Of a stretch of DNA of 64,000 bases, positions 8,744 through 19,052 are shown piece by piece; position 1 is the stretch's first letter; every line of letters starts with the position of its first letter. Below the pieces are notes generated by a model. That model saw only the letters and a list, made by a program, of their open reading frames with translations. It searched no databases and was not told where the DNA came from. Source of the DNA: Ruminococcus flavefaciens (GTDB taxonomy: Bacteria; Bacillota; Clostridia; Oscillospirales; Ruminococcaceae); assembly GCF_900108555.1 (NCBI RefSeq), contig NZ_FNWV01000004.1, forward strand, positions 186,001 to 250,000, in the 5' to 3' direction. A program made the translations under genes and the position numbers.

Positions 8744-10147
8744 TTACGGCTTTACCGCAGGAAGTGAGATAGTGACTTTAGTGCCCTTGCCCTCACCCTC
8801 ACTGTCGATATCCAGTTTTCCGCCGTGCATACTGATTATCTCATCGGCAACGGCAAGACCGATACCCGAGCCGCGGCGTGTGTGATTAGCCTTGTAGAAT
8901 TTAGTCTTGACCTTTGCAAGGTCGCTCTGTTTTATGCCGAGACCTGTATCCGCAACTGATACTATAACACTGTCGCCCGATTCATAGGCTTTTATGGTCA
9001 CTGTATCACCTGCCGAAGAATACTTGACAGCATTGTCGATAACATTGATGAATACCTGTCTGATACGGTTCTTGTCGCCGAAAACGAATGGGAGCATCTC
9101 AGGCTCGTCATATATTATCTTTTTATCTTCACGCCTTGCCTTGTCGCTGTATATGAGAACAGCGTCACCAAGCTCGGCGAGGATATCCATATTTGCATTC
9201 TGTAACGTGAAGTGTCCGTTCTGCATACGGGAGAAGTCAAGCAGCTCCTCAACCATCTGCGACAGACGCTCAGTTTCATTAACTATTACCTTGACACCCT
9301 TTTTCATGGTGTCGGGACTGCCGCCGCCGTCTATCATAAGTGTTTCAGCCCAGCCCTTTATGGCGGTGAGAGGCGTTCTCAGCTCGTGGGACACGGAAGA
9401 AATGAACTCATTCTTCATAGCCTCGGCTGTTGAAAGCTCGTCAGCCATATTGTTTATGGCAGTACAGAGGTCGCCTATCTCGTCATCACTGTCGTTGTCG
9501 ATACGCGTTGTGAAGTCGCCCATAGCGTATTTTCGGGCGATACCGCTTATCTGCCTGATAGGTCTTACGATAGAGCCTGCAAAATACAGACCTGTTATGA
9601 CTATTATCAGAATAATCGTTATACATACTACAGTTACCGCAGCTGTATAGTTCTTTATGGTATTATCTATGTCTGTAAGAGATGTTACCATTCTTACTGC
9701 ACTGTATTCACTGCTCATTGAAGATATGGACTGTGATACTGCCAGTACCTTTTCTCCGCCGCCTATCTTGTAAACATGAGAGCCCTCGCCCGATTCCATA
9801 GCTTTTACGTAATCAGGCATAACATCGTCCGCATCGGGAGAAAATCCCGACGAGGTAAGCACGACTCTTCCCTTTGAGTTTACTGCCATAAGCTCTATCT
9901 TGTCTTTTTCGTTGAATGTTTCAAGCATATTTCTCATTTCAGACGAGAAATTCGTTGAGCTGTCCTGAGAATGCATACTCAGTATACTTGTGACAGCATT
10001 CAGCTTCGAGACGATATACTGCTTTGCAGAGCTGTAGAAATAATTCTGTATCGCATAGACTATAGCCATTTCTATTACAAGAAGCGCGAGTACAACAACT
10101 CCTAAGTTGTTGAATATCCACCGCTTTGTGATGCTCTTTTTAGCCAT
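8744..10147 (-). CDS. Two-component sensor histidine kinase (PhoR/ResE-like)
   Basis: Membrane kinase of 467 residues. It has one helix near 12-32, an extracellular sensor segment of about 135 residues, a second helix near 170-190, then HAMP, HisKA with the phosphoacceptor in SSVSHELRTPLTAIKGW, and HATPase_c with N, G1 (DTGLGI) and G2 (GSGIGLAV) boxes. The ligand is unknown. It overlaps the response regulator stop by one base, so the pair is translated together. The upstream lipoprotein could feed its extracellular domain. Confidence 0.93.
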   Translation of the reverse strand: MAKKSITKRWIFNNLGVVVLALLVIEMAIVYAIQNYFYSSAKQYIVSKLNAVTSILSMHSQDSSTNFSSEMRNMLETFNEKDKIELMAVNSKGRVVLTSSGFSPDADDVMPDYVKAMESGEGSHVYKIGGGEKVLAVSQSISSMSSEYSAVRMVTSLTDIDNTIKNYTAAVTVVCITIILIIVITGLYFAGSIVRPIRQISGIARKYAMGDFTTRIDNDSDDEIGDLCTAINNMADELSTAEAMKNEFISSVSHELRTPLTAIKGWAETLMIDGGGSPDTMKKGVKVIVNETERLSQMVEELLDFSRMQNGHFTLQNANMDILAELGDAVLIYSDKARREDKKIIYDEPEMLPFVFGDKNRIRQVFINVIDNAVKYSSAGDTVTIKAYESGDSVIVSVADTGLGIKQSDLAKVKTKFYKANHTRRGSGIGLAVADEIISMHGGKLDIDSEGEGKGTKVTISLPAVKP

Positions 10148-10848
10148 TACTGAATATCATTCCACTTGTATCCATAGCCCCATATAGTTATGATGTATTT
10201 CGGGCTTGACGGTTCTTCCTCTATTTTCATGCGTATGCGTCTGATATTTACATCGACGATCTTATCATCGCCGTAATAGCTCTCGCCCCAGATATGGTTG
10301 AGTATGCTTGCGCGGTCGAGAGCGGTATTCTTGTTGTTCATAAAGAATTCGAGTATCTGATACTCTACCTGTGTAAGCTCTATGGGAGCTCCGTCCTTTG
10401 TGACTGTACGGCTCTTGAGATTGAGCACGAAAGGTCCGCTTTCTATGACAGACTGTTTTTCATTCTTGATGAAGCTCATGCACACACGTCTGTATATAGC
10501 ATCAACGCGGGCAGTAAGCTCGGAAGGTGAAAACGGCTTTGTTATATAATCATCAGCACCTATCATAAGTCCGCTGACCTTGTCCATTTCCTGAGTTCTT
10601 GCGGTAAGCATTATGATACCGATAGTCGAGCTTTTCTCACGTATCTTCTTGCAGACCGTAAAGCCGTCTATACCGGGCATCATAATATCCAGCAGGACGA
10701 TATCGAAGTTGCCGTGTTCAGCCTCAAAGGTCTTGAGGGCAGCTTCTCCGCAGTTCACATCAACTACATCATATCCTGCACGTTTAAGATTTATTACAAC
10801 GAATTCGCGGATAGTATCCTCGTCTTCGCATATAAGTATACGTTTCAT
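10147..10848 (-). CDS. OmpR/PhoB-family response regulator
   Basis: A 233-residue DNA-binding regulator. The receiver domain has the acidic pair (ED near 8-10), phosphoacceptor Asp54 (VLLDIMMPGIDG), conserved Thr (MLTAR) and Lys (TKPF). The C-terminal winged helix carries LTQVEYQILEFFMNN and VDVNIRRIRMKIE. It should act on targets of the adjacent kinase. It lies 33 bp after the lipoprotein gene. Confidence 0.95.
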   Translation of the reverse strand: MKRILICEDEDTIREFVVINLKRAGYDVVDVNCGEAALKTFEAEHGNFDIVLLDIMMPGIDGFTVCKKIREKSSTIGIIMLTARTQEMDKVSGLMIGADDYITKPFSPSELTARVDAIYRRVCMSFIKNEKQSVIESGPFVLNLKSRTVTKDGAPIELTQVEYQILEFFMNNKNTALDRASILNHIWGESYYGDDKIVDVNIRRIRMKIEEEPSSPKYIITIWGYGYKWNDIQ

Positions 10849-10881
10849 CTGTTTTCACTCCTTTGAACGAGTAAGTATATA

Positions 10882-12207
10882 TCAATCTCTGAATCTGAAA
10901 CCAATAGCTGCCTCCGCAGGTGTCAGACCGAGACCGTCATCGTCTGTACCGGAATTTGCAGGGATATACGCGAGACACGATGAATCACCCTTTGAATGCA
11001 TGAGCATATATCCGCCTGAGATGCGGTCCTCACGGGAAGGCTGATCCTCCGCACAGAAAATACGCAGAAGCTCCCTGCCAATACCTTCTTCATCATAAGC
11101 GCAGAAAACTATCTCATCATTGACTACGTCTCGCTTTACAGTTACCCTGTCTTTCCACCTTTCGGGGAAAACGAAGATATATCCGTCATTCAGGCTGTAA
11201 TAAGATGTACACTGCTGTTCAAGCTCATAATTACTGTTTATGCGCTTCCATTCGGTAAGTTTGAGCTGTTCTCCAACGGCAGAAGCCTCATAGCTCGGAG
11301 CTATGACCTGTTTGGGTATCTCAAGGCTGCCGTCACCGTCAACATCAAAGCAGGTACAGCCTGCGGGACGTACAGTAGACTCTGACTGTTCGGAATTTTC
11401 AAAGATCTTTTTCAGAATGCCGTCCTTCATGTATAAGACATCGGTCTGAATGGAGCCTGCTCCCGATAAAGCATCGATATATATACCCATTTCAGAATCG
11501 CCGACCTTGCCGTAGCTTATGTTTTCAAACTCACTGAACTTTCCGCTGAGCTCAAGTATCGTCTTGAGGTACTTGCCTTTATCGTCGAGCTCATATACCT
11601 CAGCAAATGCAGGAGCATCATTGACTGACTTTGCCAGTCTCAGAAACTCATATTCATTATCCATGTCAAGATCCTGTACATCAATGAACGAATATGAAGC
11701 CGAAAACGTGGGCGGCTTGGTAAGTTTGCCGTCAGCGTAATTGTATATGGATACGTTCTTTTCGGAACGGTTTATCATGCTTGTGCCTATGATAAGGTTT
11801 ATGCGGTCATTTGAGCCCAGCTTTGAGATGATGACCTTTTCTATCTCGCTGCCTTCCGCAGCGTCGTCCCATACCGAGCTCCATTCGCCGTTTTTCTTAT
11901 CAAGTATGTTTATACGCAGCGGATTTTCATCGGCTGCATGGTCTTTTCTCTCATAGAAAACCAGTGCTTCATTGCCGCCGTCACCGTCAATATCCTCGAC
12001 TATGAAAGCGGAAAGATATTTTCCTGTTTTCGGATATTTAAGACTTATTGCCGTACCGTGCGCAGTGGTCAGTGCAGAATATATCTGCTCCTGCTCAACG
12101 CTGAGCTTCGGCGGAGCCATAAGTGTATCTATGCTCGCACCGAAGGTACAGCCGCTTAGCCCTGACGCTGTAAGCACAGCTGTCAGAAGCAGTGATGTTT
12201 TTTTCAT
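10882..12207 (-). CDS. Lipoprotein with Asp-rich (VCBS/FG-GAP-like) repeats
   Basis: A 441-residue exported protein with a lipoprotein signal ending LSGC (Cys near 20). Three short Asp-rich loops, DIDGDGGNEAL, DLDMDNEYEF and DVDGDGSLEI, resemble the calcium-binding turns of VCBS or integrin-type beta-propellers. The rest is beta-rich and not assignable to an enzyme. It lies between gltA (10 bp gap) and the two-component pair (33 bp), which suggests a surface sensor or accessory role. That is inference only. Confidence 0.8.
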   Translation of the reverse strand: MKKTSLLLTAVLTASGLSGCTFGASIDTLMAPPKLSVEQEQIYSALTTAHGTAISLKYPKTGKYLSAFIVEDIDGDGGNEALVFYERKDHAADENPLRINILDKKNGEWSSVWDDAAEGSEIEKVIISKLGSNDRINLIIGTSMINRSEKNVSIYNYADGKLTKPPTFSASYSFIDVQDLDMDNEYEFLRLAKSVNDAPAFAEVYELDDKGKYLKTILELSGKFSEFENISYGKVGDSEMGIYIDALSGAGSIQTDVLYMKDGILKKIFENSEQSESTVRPAGCTCFDVDGDGSLEIPKQVIAPSYEASAVGEQLKLTEWKRINSNYELEQQCTSYYSLNDGYIFVFPERWKDRVTVKRDVVNDEIVFCAYDEEGIGRELLRIFCAEDQPSREDRISGGYMLMHSKGDSSCLAYIPANSGTDDDGLGLTPAEAAIGFRFRD

Positions 12208-12216
12208 AATTCAAGA

Positions 12217-13575
12217 TCATTCACGCTCTTCGAGCTTTATGTATTCCTTTTCCTTTGCGATAGCCTTGTAAGCAGGACGGATAATCCTTCCGCCTGTGAG
12301 TATCTCCTCCATGCGGTGAGCTGCCCAGCCTGCCATACGAGCGATAGCGAAAAGCGGAGTGAAAAGCTCATCAGGGATCCCGAGCATTCTGTAAACGAGA
12401 CCTGAATACATATCAACGTTTGCACACATGGCCTTTGTATTGCCCTTCATTTCGAGGAATACCTCTGGTGTAAGACGCTCGATAGTTTCGAGAAGTCTGA
12501 ACTCAGCCTCGATCTCCTTGCCCTTTGCAAGCTCGAAAGCTTTCTTCTTGAGTATAACTGCACGAGGATCGGAGATAGTATATACAGCATGGCCCATACC
12601 GTAGATAAGACCTGAATGGTCATTTGTCTCCTTGCGTATGGTCTTGCGCATATAATCGGCAACTTCGCCCTCGTCTTCCCAGTTCTTGATATTCGCCTTG
12701 AAATTGTCAAGCATATTTATTACCTGAAGGTTAGCACCGCCGTGGCGAGGTCCTTTCAGTGAGCATATAGCTGATGAATAAGCAGAATAAGGATCTGTGC
12801 CCGAAGAAGTAAGTACGCGGCAGGTAAATGTGGAGTTGTTTCCGCCGCCGTGCTCTGCCTGTAACATGAGCAGACGGTCAAGCATCTGTGCCTCGTCCTT
12901 TGTGTACTGTCTGTCGGGACGGAGAAGCGAAAGTATACACTGAGCTGTGTTTTCCTCATAGTTGATGGGGTGCATTATCATGCTCTGGTTATCGAATACC
13001 CTGCGCTTTACCTGATAAGCGTTGGCCATGATAACAGGGAGCTTTGCGATAAGGCTCACAGCAGTGCGCATCTCGTTTTCGAGCCCCTTGTTCTCACACT
13101 CGTCATCGTAAGAATACAGAGCCAGAACAGAACGTGCCAGCTTGTTCATGATATTCTTTGACGGTGCTTTGAGTATCATATCCTCAACGAAGCCGTTGGG
13201 GAGGTCTCTTTTTACTGAAATGTATGAACTGAAGGTCTTCAGCTCCTTCACGTTCGGGAGATGACCGAAAAGCAGAAGGAAAGCCGTCTCCTCATATCCG
13301 AAGCGGTCGTCCTCTTCAACATTGGCAACAAGATCGTTGATATTATATCCTCTGTAGATGAGCTGTCCGGGGATAGGCTCTCTTTCTCCCTCATTCATAA
13401 CATAACCGTGAACGTTGCAGATATTGGTTATTCCTGCCATTACACCTGTGCCGTCACTGTTGCGGAGTCCTCTCTTAACGTGGTATTTTTCATAAAGTTT
13501 TGGATCTATAGCGGTATTATCAGCAAGTCTGCCGCATAAATCTGTAATATTAGCCCCTGAAATGAATGAAGGCAT
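12217..13575 (-). CDS. gltA: Citrate synthase
   Basis: Condenses oxaloacetate and acetyl-CoA to citrate, here probably the start of the oxidative branch towards 2-oxoglutarate and glutamate. The 452 residues carry both catalytic histidine regions (EHGGGNNSTF and GMGHAVYTISDPRA) and the C-terminal Asp/Arg region. A GTG at 13584 is in frame but abuts the AGGAGT ribosome site at 13590-13585. The ATG at 13575 is correctly spaced, so I start there. It heads the long minus-strand run under the promoter at 13637-13609. Confidence 0.93.
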   Translation of the reverse strand: MPSFISGANITDLCGRLADNTAIDPKLYEKYHVKRGLRNSDGTGVMAGITNICNVHGYVMNEGEREPIPGQLIYRGYNINDLVANVEEDDRFGYEETAFLLLFGHLPNVKELKTFSSYISVKRDLPNGFVEDMILKAPSKNIMNKLARSVLALYSYDDECENKGLENEMRTAVSLIAKLPVIMANAYQVKRRVFDNQSMIMHPINYEENTAQCILSLLRPDRQYTKDEAQMLDRLLMLQAEHGGGNNSTFTCRVLTSSGTDPYSAYSSAICSLKGPRHGGANLQVINMLDNFKANIKNWEDEGEVADYMRKTIRKETNDHSGLIYGMGHAVYTISDPRAVILKKKAFELAKGKEIEAEFRLLETIERLTPEVFLEMKGNTKAMCANVDMYSGLVYRMLGIPDELFTPLFAIARMAGWAAHRMEEILTGGRIIRPAYKAIAKEKEYIKLEERE

Positions 13576-13608
13576 TATGATCACACTCCTAAAACATATT
13601 CATTATTA

Positions 13609-13637
13609 ATTATACACCATATTCTGTTTAATGTCAA
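13609..13637 (-). promoter_or_regulatory. SigA-type promoter of the gltA run
   Basis: On the minus strand TTGACA (13637-13632) and TATAAT (13614-13609) are both perfect with a 17-bp spacer, about 35 bases before the gltA start. It may drive all eleven genes down to 2583. Confidence 0.9.
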
Positions 13638-13706
13638 ATGTTATTTCGTATATAAACCGCTGTTCAAAACAAATGTTCTTATACACTGTGACCAAAGGAG
13701 AAGCTT

Positions 13707-14729
13707 ATGAAAAAATATCTTACCGCCGCACTGCTTTTAACAGCAGCCGTAACTCTTATCCCCGTATTCCCTGCCTGCTTTTACGGAAAGAACGTCTCTG
13801 CAAAAGATACAGGGCAGGTACAGCCGAAAGAAGCCGAATTTTCGGAAGATAAAAGTGCAAAAAAGGCAGTATGCTCAGATGAGCCGTACAAGGTGCTCGA
13901 CACCGAAAGCGGAAAGGTCCTTGAAGTACCCGTCCGCGACTATGTTATCGGAGCTGTCTGCGCGGAAATGCCTGCGTCTTTCAGTGAAGAAGCCCTCAAA
14001 GCTCAGGCTGTAGCTGCTCACACCTACGCCGAAAGGCAGCGGCTGAGGGAAAAAGCCTCTCCTACTCCCGAGCTCGGCGGTGCCGATTTTTCCAATGATA
14101 CCGCAGTATATCAGGGGTTCTTCACAAAAGAACAGGCGCGTGAACGGTTCGGCGAAAAATTTGAAGAGAGCTATGGCAAAATATCCGCCGCAGCCGATGA
14201 AGTCCTGCCGTACATAATCACATACGATGACGCGCCTATCATAGCCGCTTTTCACTCAATGTCCGCAGGCTATACGGAAAGTGCGGAAAACGTATGGGGA
14301 ACTCCCGTTGACTATCTTGTGGAAGTTGACAGCCGCTCAGACCTTACTGCGCCGAAATTCCGCGAGGAAAAGAAGTTTTCACGGGACGAGCTGAAAAACG
14401 CCCTTGAAGCAGCATTTGACGGCATATCTCTCGGCGAGGATATGTCGGAGTGGATAAGGATAAATACCACGTCAGACGCAGGGACTGTCTTATCAGCGGA
14501 TGTAGGCGGAAAGTCCGCAACCGGAAACGATATAAGGCTTGCTCTCGGTCTGCGCTCAGCAAGCTTTGATGTGCGTACCGAGGGCGATACTGCCGTTATA
14601 ACCACAAAGGGCTACGGACACGGCGTGGGAATGAGCCAGTACGGTGCCAACGCTATGGCTGAGGAGGGCAAAAGCTGGCGCGATATCATTGCTCATTACT
14701 ATCCTGAATGTACCATATCTGTGAGCTGA
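13707..14729 (+). CDS. spoIID: SpoIID-family peptidoglycan lytic protein
   Basis: A 340-residue exported protein. It has an N-terminal signal/anchor (KYLTAALLLTAAVTLIPVFP), then the SpoIID core: VPVRDYVIGAVCAEMPASF, with the Glu known to be catalytic in SpoIID lytic transglycosylases, EALKAQAVAAHTYA, and the C-terminal GYGHGVGMSQYGANAMA signature. In sporulators it cleaves glycan strands during engulfment. AAAGGAG precedes the ATG. It stands alone between divergent gltA and the polysaccharide operon. Confidence 0.92.
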   Translation: MKKYLTAALLLTAAVTLIPVFPACFYGKNVSAKDTGQVQPKEAEFSEDKSAKKAVCSDEPYKVLDTESGKVLEVPVRDYVIGAVCAEMPASFSEEALKAQAVAAHTYAERQRLREKASPTPELGGADFSNDTAVYQGFFTKEQARERFGEKFEESYGKISAAADEVLPYIITYDDAPIIAAFHSMSAGYTESAENVWGTPVDYLVEVDSRSDLTAPKFREEKKFSRDELKNALEAAFDGISLGEDMSEWIRINTTSDAGTVLSADVGGKSATGNDIRLALGLRSASFDVRTEGDTAVITTKGYGHGVGMSQYGANAMAEEGKSWRDIIAHYYPECTISVS

Positions 14730-14788
14730 AGCTTTTGTGCAAATAGCAATAAAAAGCGGTCGTTTTTTGCCATTTCCGTCAATTCGTA

Positions 14789-14817
14789 TTGACATAGCTC
14801 TGACGATTTGCTATAAT
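14789..14817 (+). promoter_or_regulatory. SigA-type promoter of the polysaccharide operon
   Basis: TTGACA (14789-14794), 17 bp, TATAAT (14812-14817): a perfect consensus. The leader of about 85 bases ends at the first gene at 14908. Confidence 0.92.
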
Positions 14818-14907
14818 GATTTTGTGTTGTTTGATACAGCATAACATGAGAAATATAAAAACAAACCAAAAGGAGACTTGTGTCCGCGAACCGACGGATA
14901 AAGGATT

Positions 14908-16293
14908 ATGAACAAAAACAGAGATCTATATAAAAGATTTGTTACTTTCATTTCTGCTATGCTCCTGCTTGGCATACTGACAGGCATTTTCGCCTATGTA
15001 TGGTACAAGCAATACAGCGAGCAGATAGTCCTGCCTTACTACAGGCGAGGAAACTGGGTGCTCATCGCTATATACTGCCTGCTTGTATGGCTGTTTTTCA
15101 GAGCCTACGGCGGCTTCAAGCTGGGCTACCTCAAAAAGACCGATATGCTTTACTCCCAGATGATATCCATGATATGTGTGAACGTGGTGTCCTATTTCGT
15201 CATCAGCCTTATAGGACGACATTTCATGCCCGTTGCGCCTGTGGTGTATATGACAGGCGTTGATCTCGGTGCCATAGCCATATGGACGCTTCTGGCAGGA
15301 AAGGTCTACTTCATGATGTATCCGCCGAGAAAGCTGGTCATCATCTACGGCAGCCATCAGGCTGCATCACTGGTACTGAAAATGAGCCAGCGAGTGGACA
15401 AGTACATGATATGCGAGTCCATAAGCATAAACGAGCCCGAGGAAAAGGTGAAAGAGCTCATAATGAAGTACGAAGGTGCTATCGTATGCGATATACCTGC
15501 CGAGCAGCGTAACGACTACCTCAAATTCTGCTTTGAGCACTCAAAACGTGCGTATATCGCACCGAAAATATCGGATATTATAATAAGAGGAGCAGACGAT
15601 ATACGTCTGTTCGATACTCCTCTCATGCTCTGCCGCAATTACGGTCTTGATTTCGAGCAGCAGCTGGTAAAGCGCGTATTTGACATAGTATTCTCACTTA
15701 TCGCCCTCGTTCCTGCCGCTCCTTTCATGCTCATATCGGCGATCGCCGTAAAGCTCTACGACAGAGGCCCTGTATTCTACAAGCAGAAGCGTCTTACCCT
15801 CAACGGCAGGGAATTCTATGTGTATAAATTCCGCAGCATGATAGTTGACGCGGAAAAGGACGGCAAGCCCCGTCTTGCTTCCGAAGAGGACGACCGTATA
15901 ACTCCCGTTGGAAAGATACTGAGAAAATTCCGTATCGACGAGTTCCCTCAGCTCCTCAATATCCTCAAGGGTGATATGTCCGTTGTAGGACCGCGCCCCG
16001 AGCGTCCCGAGCTTACCGAGGAATACAAAAAGGAAATGCCCGAATTCGGCTTCAGACTCAAAGTCAAAGCAGGTCTCACAGGCTATGCACAGGTCACGGG
16101 CGCATACGATACAACTCCATATGACAAGCTGAAAATGGATCTGATGTACATTGAAAACTACTCAATACGTCTTGACCTTCAGATAATACTTATGACAATA
16201 AAGACAATGTTCTTCCCACCTAAGAATAACGCAGAAACTGCCGAAGGACTTCTCATGCCGAAGAACATGAACCAAAAGGAGGATACAAAATGA
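14908..16293 (+). CDS. Polyprenyl-phosphate sugar-1-phosphate transferase (initiating glycosyltransferase)
   Basis: Membrane enzyme of 461 residues that loads the first sugar phosphate onto undecaprenyl phosphate. Four N-terminal membrane helices and a CoA-binding-like domain precede the catalytic WcaJ/RfbP domain: KRVFDIVFSLIALVPAAPFML, then KSMIVDAE-type FRSMIVDAE, RKFRIDEFPQLLNILKGDMSVVGPRPE, and a C-terminal KAGLTGYAQV segment. It is the first gene of the operon and overlaps manC by four bases (ATGA). Sugar specificity cannot be read from sequence. Confidence 0.92.
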   Translation: MNKNRDLYKRFVTFISAMLLLGILTGIFAYVWYKQYSEQIVLPYYRRGNWVLIAIYCLLVWLFFRAYGGFKLGYLKKTDMLYSQMISMICVNVVSYFVISLIGRHFMPVAPVVYMTGVDLGAIAIWTLLAGKVYFMMYPPRKLVIIYGSHQAASLVLKMSQRVDKYMICESISINEPEEKVKELIMKYEGAIVCDIPAEQRNDYLKFCFEHSKRAYIAPKISDIIIRGADDIRLFDTPLMLCRNYGLDFEQQLVKRVFDIVFSLIALVPAAPFMLISAIAVKLYDRGPVFYKQKRLTLNGREFYVYKFRSMIVDAEKDGKPRLASEEDDRITPVGKILRKFRIDEFPQLLNILKGDMSVVGPRPERPELTEEYKKEMPEFGFRLKVKAGLTGYAQVTGAYDTTPYDKLKMDLMYIENYSIRLDLQIILMTIKTMFFPPKNNAETAEGLLMPKNMNQKEDTK

Positions 16294-17354
16294 AAACCAC
16301 CGCAGTTATCATGGCAGGCGGACGAGGCGAACGCTTCTGGCCAAAGAGCCGCAATGCTTGTCCCAAGCAGTTCCTCTCACTTACAAGGGACGGCGAGACC
16401 ATGATACAGAAAACTGTAAAAAGACTCGCACCAATAGTTGAAGCTGAGGATATCTATATCGTTACCAATGCAGCTTATATCGACCTTGTAAATGAGCAGC
16501 TCCCCAATATCCCGAGAGAGAATATCCTTGCCGAGCCATGCGCAAGGAACACTGCTCCGTGTATCGCTTTTGCAGCAGCTGTAATAAACAGAAAATACGA
16601 AGATGCTGTAATGCTGGTGCTCCCCTCAGACCACCTTATCGGCTATGAGGATATTTATATAAATACGCTTAAAAAGGCTATCAAGGCTGCCGAAAAAGGC
16701 AAGCGTCTCGTTACTATCGGCATTACTCCCGAATATCCCGAGACAGGCTACGGCTATATCAATTTCGGCGAGGAAAAGGGCGATGTGTACGCTGTTGAGC
16801 GTTTCGTTGAAAAGCCCGACCTCGCAAAAGCAAAGGAGTACCTTGCATCGGGCAAGTACCTCTGGAACAGCGGTATGTTCGTTTGGAAGCTCTCTTCCAT
16901 AATGCTGAATATGCAGTCTCTCATGCCCGATATCTACGAGGGCGCAGTACGCATAGGACAGGCTTACGGAACTCCTCAGTTCAACGAAACTCTCGTAAAG
17001 GAATTCACAGCTTTCAGAAGCGAGTCAGTAGACTTCGGCATCATGGAGAAAGCAAAGCATATCTATACTATCCCCGGAAGCTTCGGCTGGGACGATGTGG
17101 GAAGCTGGTTAGCTGTCGAGCGTATCAACGAGACAGACGACGAAAACAACTACATCGACGGCGATGTTATCACCATAGATTCAAAGCGTACCACAGTATG
17201 CGGCGGAAAACGCCTTGTTGCTGCTGTAGGTACAAGAGACCTTATCATCGTTGATACCGACGATGTGCTCCTTGTATGCTCAAAGAACAATACTCAGGAC
17301 GTTAAAAAGGTCATCGCTCAGCTCAAAGAACAGAACAGGAACGAATTAGTTTAA
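16290..17354 (+). CDS. manC: Mannose-1-phosphate guanylyltransferase
   Basis: Makes GDP-mannose from mannose-1-phosphate and GTP. The 354-residue protein has the nucleotidyltransferase start VIMAGGRGERFWPKSR (6-21) with CPKQF following, the FVEKPD motif, and WNSGMFVWK. It is the monofunctional form, with no C-terminal phosphomannose isomerase cupin. GDP-mannose is the substrate of the next gene, gmd. Confidence 0.95.
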   Translation: MKTTAVIMAGGRGERFWPKSRNACPKQFLSLTRDGETMIQKTVKRLAPIVEAEDIYIVTNAAYIDLVNEQLPNIPRENILAEPCARNTAPCIAFAAAVINRKYEDAVMLVLPSDHLIGYEDIYINTLKKAIKAAEKGKRLVTIGITPEYPETGYGYINFGEEKGDVYAVERFVEKPDLAKAKEYLASGKYLWNSGMFVWKLSSIMLNMQSLMPDIYEGAVRIGQAYGTPQFNETLVKEFTAFRSESVDFGIMEKAKHIYTIPGSFGWDDVGSWLAVERINETDDENNYIDGDVITIDSKRTTVCGGKRLVAAVGTRDLIIVDTDDVLLVCSKNNTQDVKKVIAQLKEQNRNELV

Positions 17355-17368
17355 AGGAGATATAATAA

Positions 17369-18406
<1,038 letters not shown>

Positions 18407-18431
18407 GTATCGGCTTAATAGGGGGGTAATT

Positions 18432-18704
18432 ATGAATACTGAAGTTCTCAGAAGCGTAAAAGGCGGATATGACAAGAACGCTGTGATAGATAAACTCGAA
18501 AACTACGGTATATTAATGAATATGGCAGAAGCTCCCGATGCTGACGCTGCAAAGATAAGAGCTGAACTGGACAAGCTGAGACAGACTCAGCTTCCCTGTG
18601 TAAAGGGCGGATTTTTCGGCAAGATCGGCTTTTCAGCTGAGGATACGGATAAGTACTTCTCACAGCTTGAAGAAAAGATCATGTCTGCTCTTGAAGGGAA
18701 GTAA
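18432..18704 (+). CDS. Small GYD-repeat protein 1 (DivIVA-like motif)
   Basis: Unrecognised 90-residue cytosolic protein with a strong GGGGGG-type ribosome site. One repeat unit: VKGGYDKNAVIDKLENY near the N-terminus, a central ELDKLRQTQLP, and a C-terminal GFSAEDTDKYFSQLEEKI. Both ends resemble the GYD...VD.F motif of DivIVA-domain proteins. It is paralogous to the products at 18755 and 19053. It lies between gmd and two glycosyltransferases, so a structural or positioning role in glycan assembly is possible, but this is inference. Confidence 0.8.
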   Translation: MNTEVLRSVKGGYDKNAVIDKLENYGILMNMAEAPDADAAKIRAELDKLRQTQLPCVKGGFFGKIGFSAEDTDKYFSQLEEKIMSALEGK

Positions 18705-18754
18705 TGAAAAGCTCTATCCATATTTAACGGCAGTGTTATGAAAGGAGATCGTTC

Positions 18755-19021
18755 ATGGGTAATTGTTTGGATTCCGTATTCGGCGGATATGATAAAAAAG
18801 ATGTCCTTGCAAAAACAGACGCATACAACAGCCTGATCGAAGCTATAGATAAAGCCAACCTTTCTGACGCTGCAATAAATGCGGAGCTTTTAAAGATAAG
18901 GCATATGCCTCTGAGAAAGGCAAAATGCCTTTTCATTCCGTGTTCGGGATTTTCTATTCCCCAGACCGACAGCTATATAGCCGAGCTTGAAAAGGAAATA
19001 GCCAATAAGATCATGCTCTGA
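18755..19021 (+). CDS. Small GYD-repeat protein 2 (DivIVA-like motif)
   Basis: Unrecognised 88-residue protein with the same layout as its neighbours: VFGGYDKKDVLAKTDAYNSLI, then ELLKIRHMPLRKAK, then GFSIPQTDSYIAELEKEI. AAAGGAG lies eight bases before the ATG. No signal peptide or membrane helix. Divergence from the other two copies is high outside the motif positions, so the duplication is not recent. Confidence 0.8.
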   Translation: MGNCLDSVFGGYDKKDVLAKTDAYNSLIEAIDKANLSDAAINAELLKIRHMPLRKAKCLFIPCSGFSIPQTDSYIAELEKEIANKIML

Positions 19022-19052
19022 TCTGCGCTTTAATGCCAAAGGAGAAACGGTC

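Noticed and set aside
8994..9650. Plus-strand frame of 218 codons inside the histidine kinase
   Set aside because: Ser/Ile-rich shadow of the HAMP-HisKA region on the other strand.
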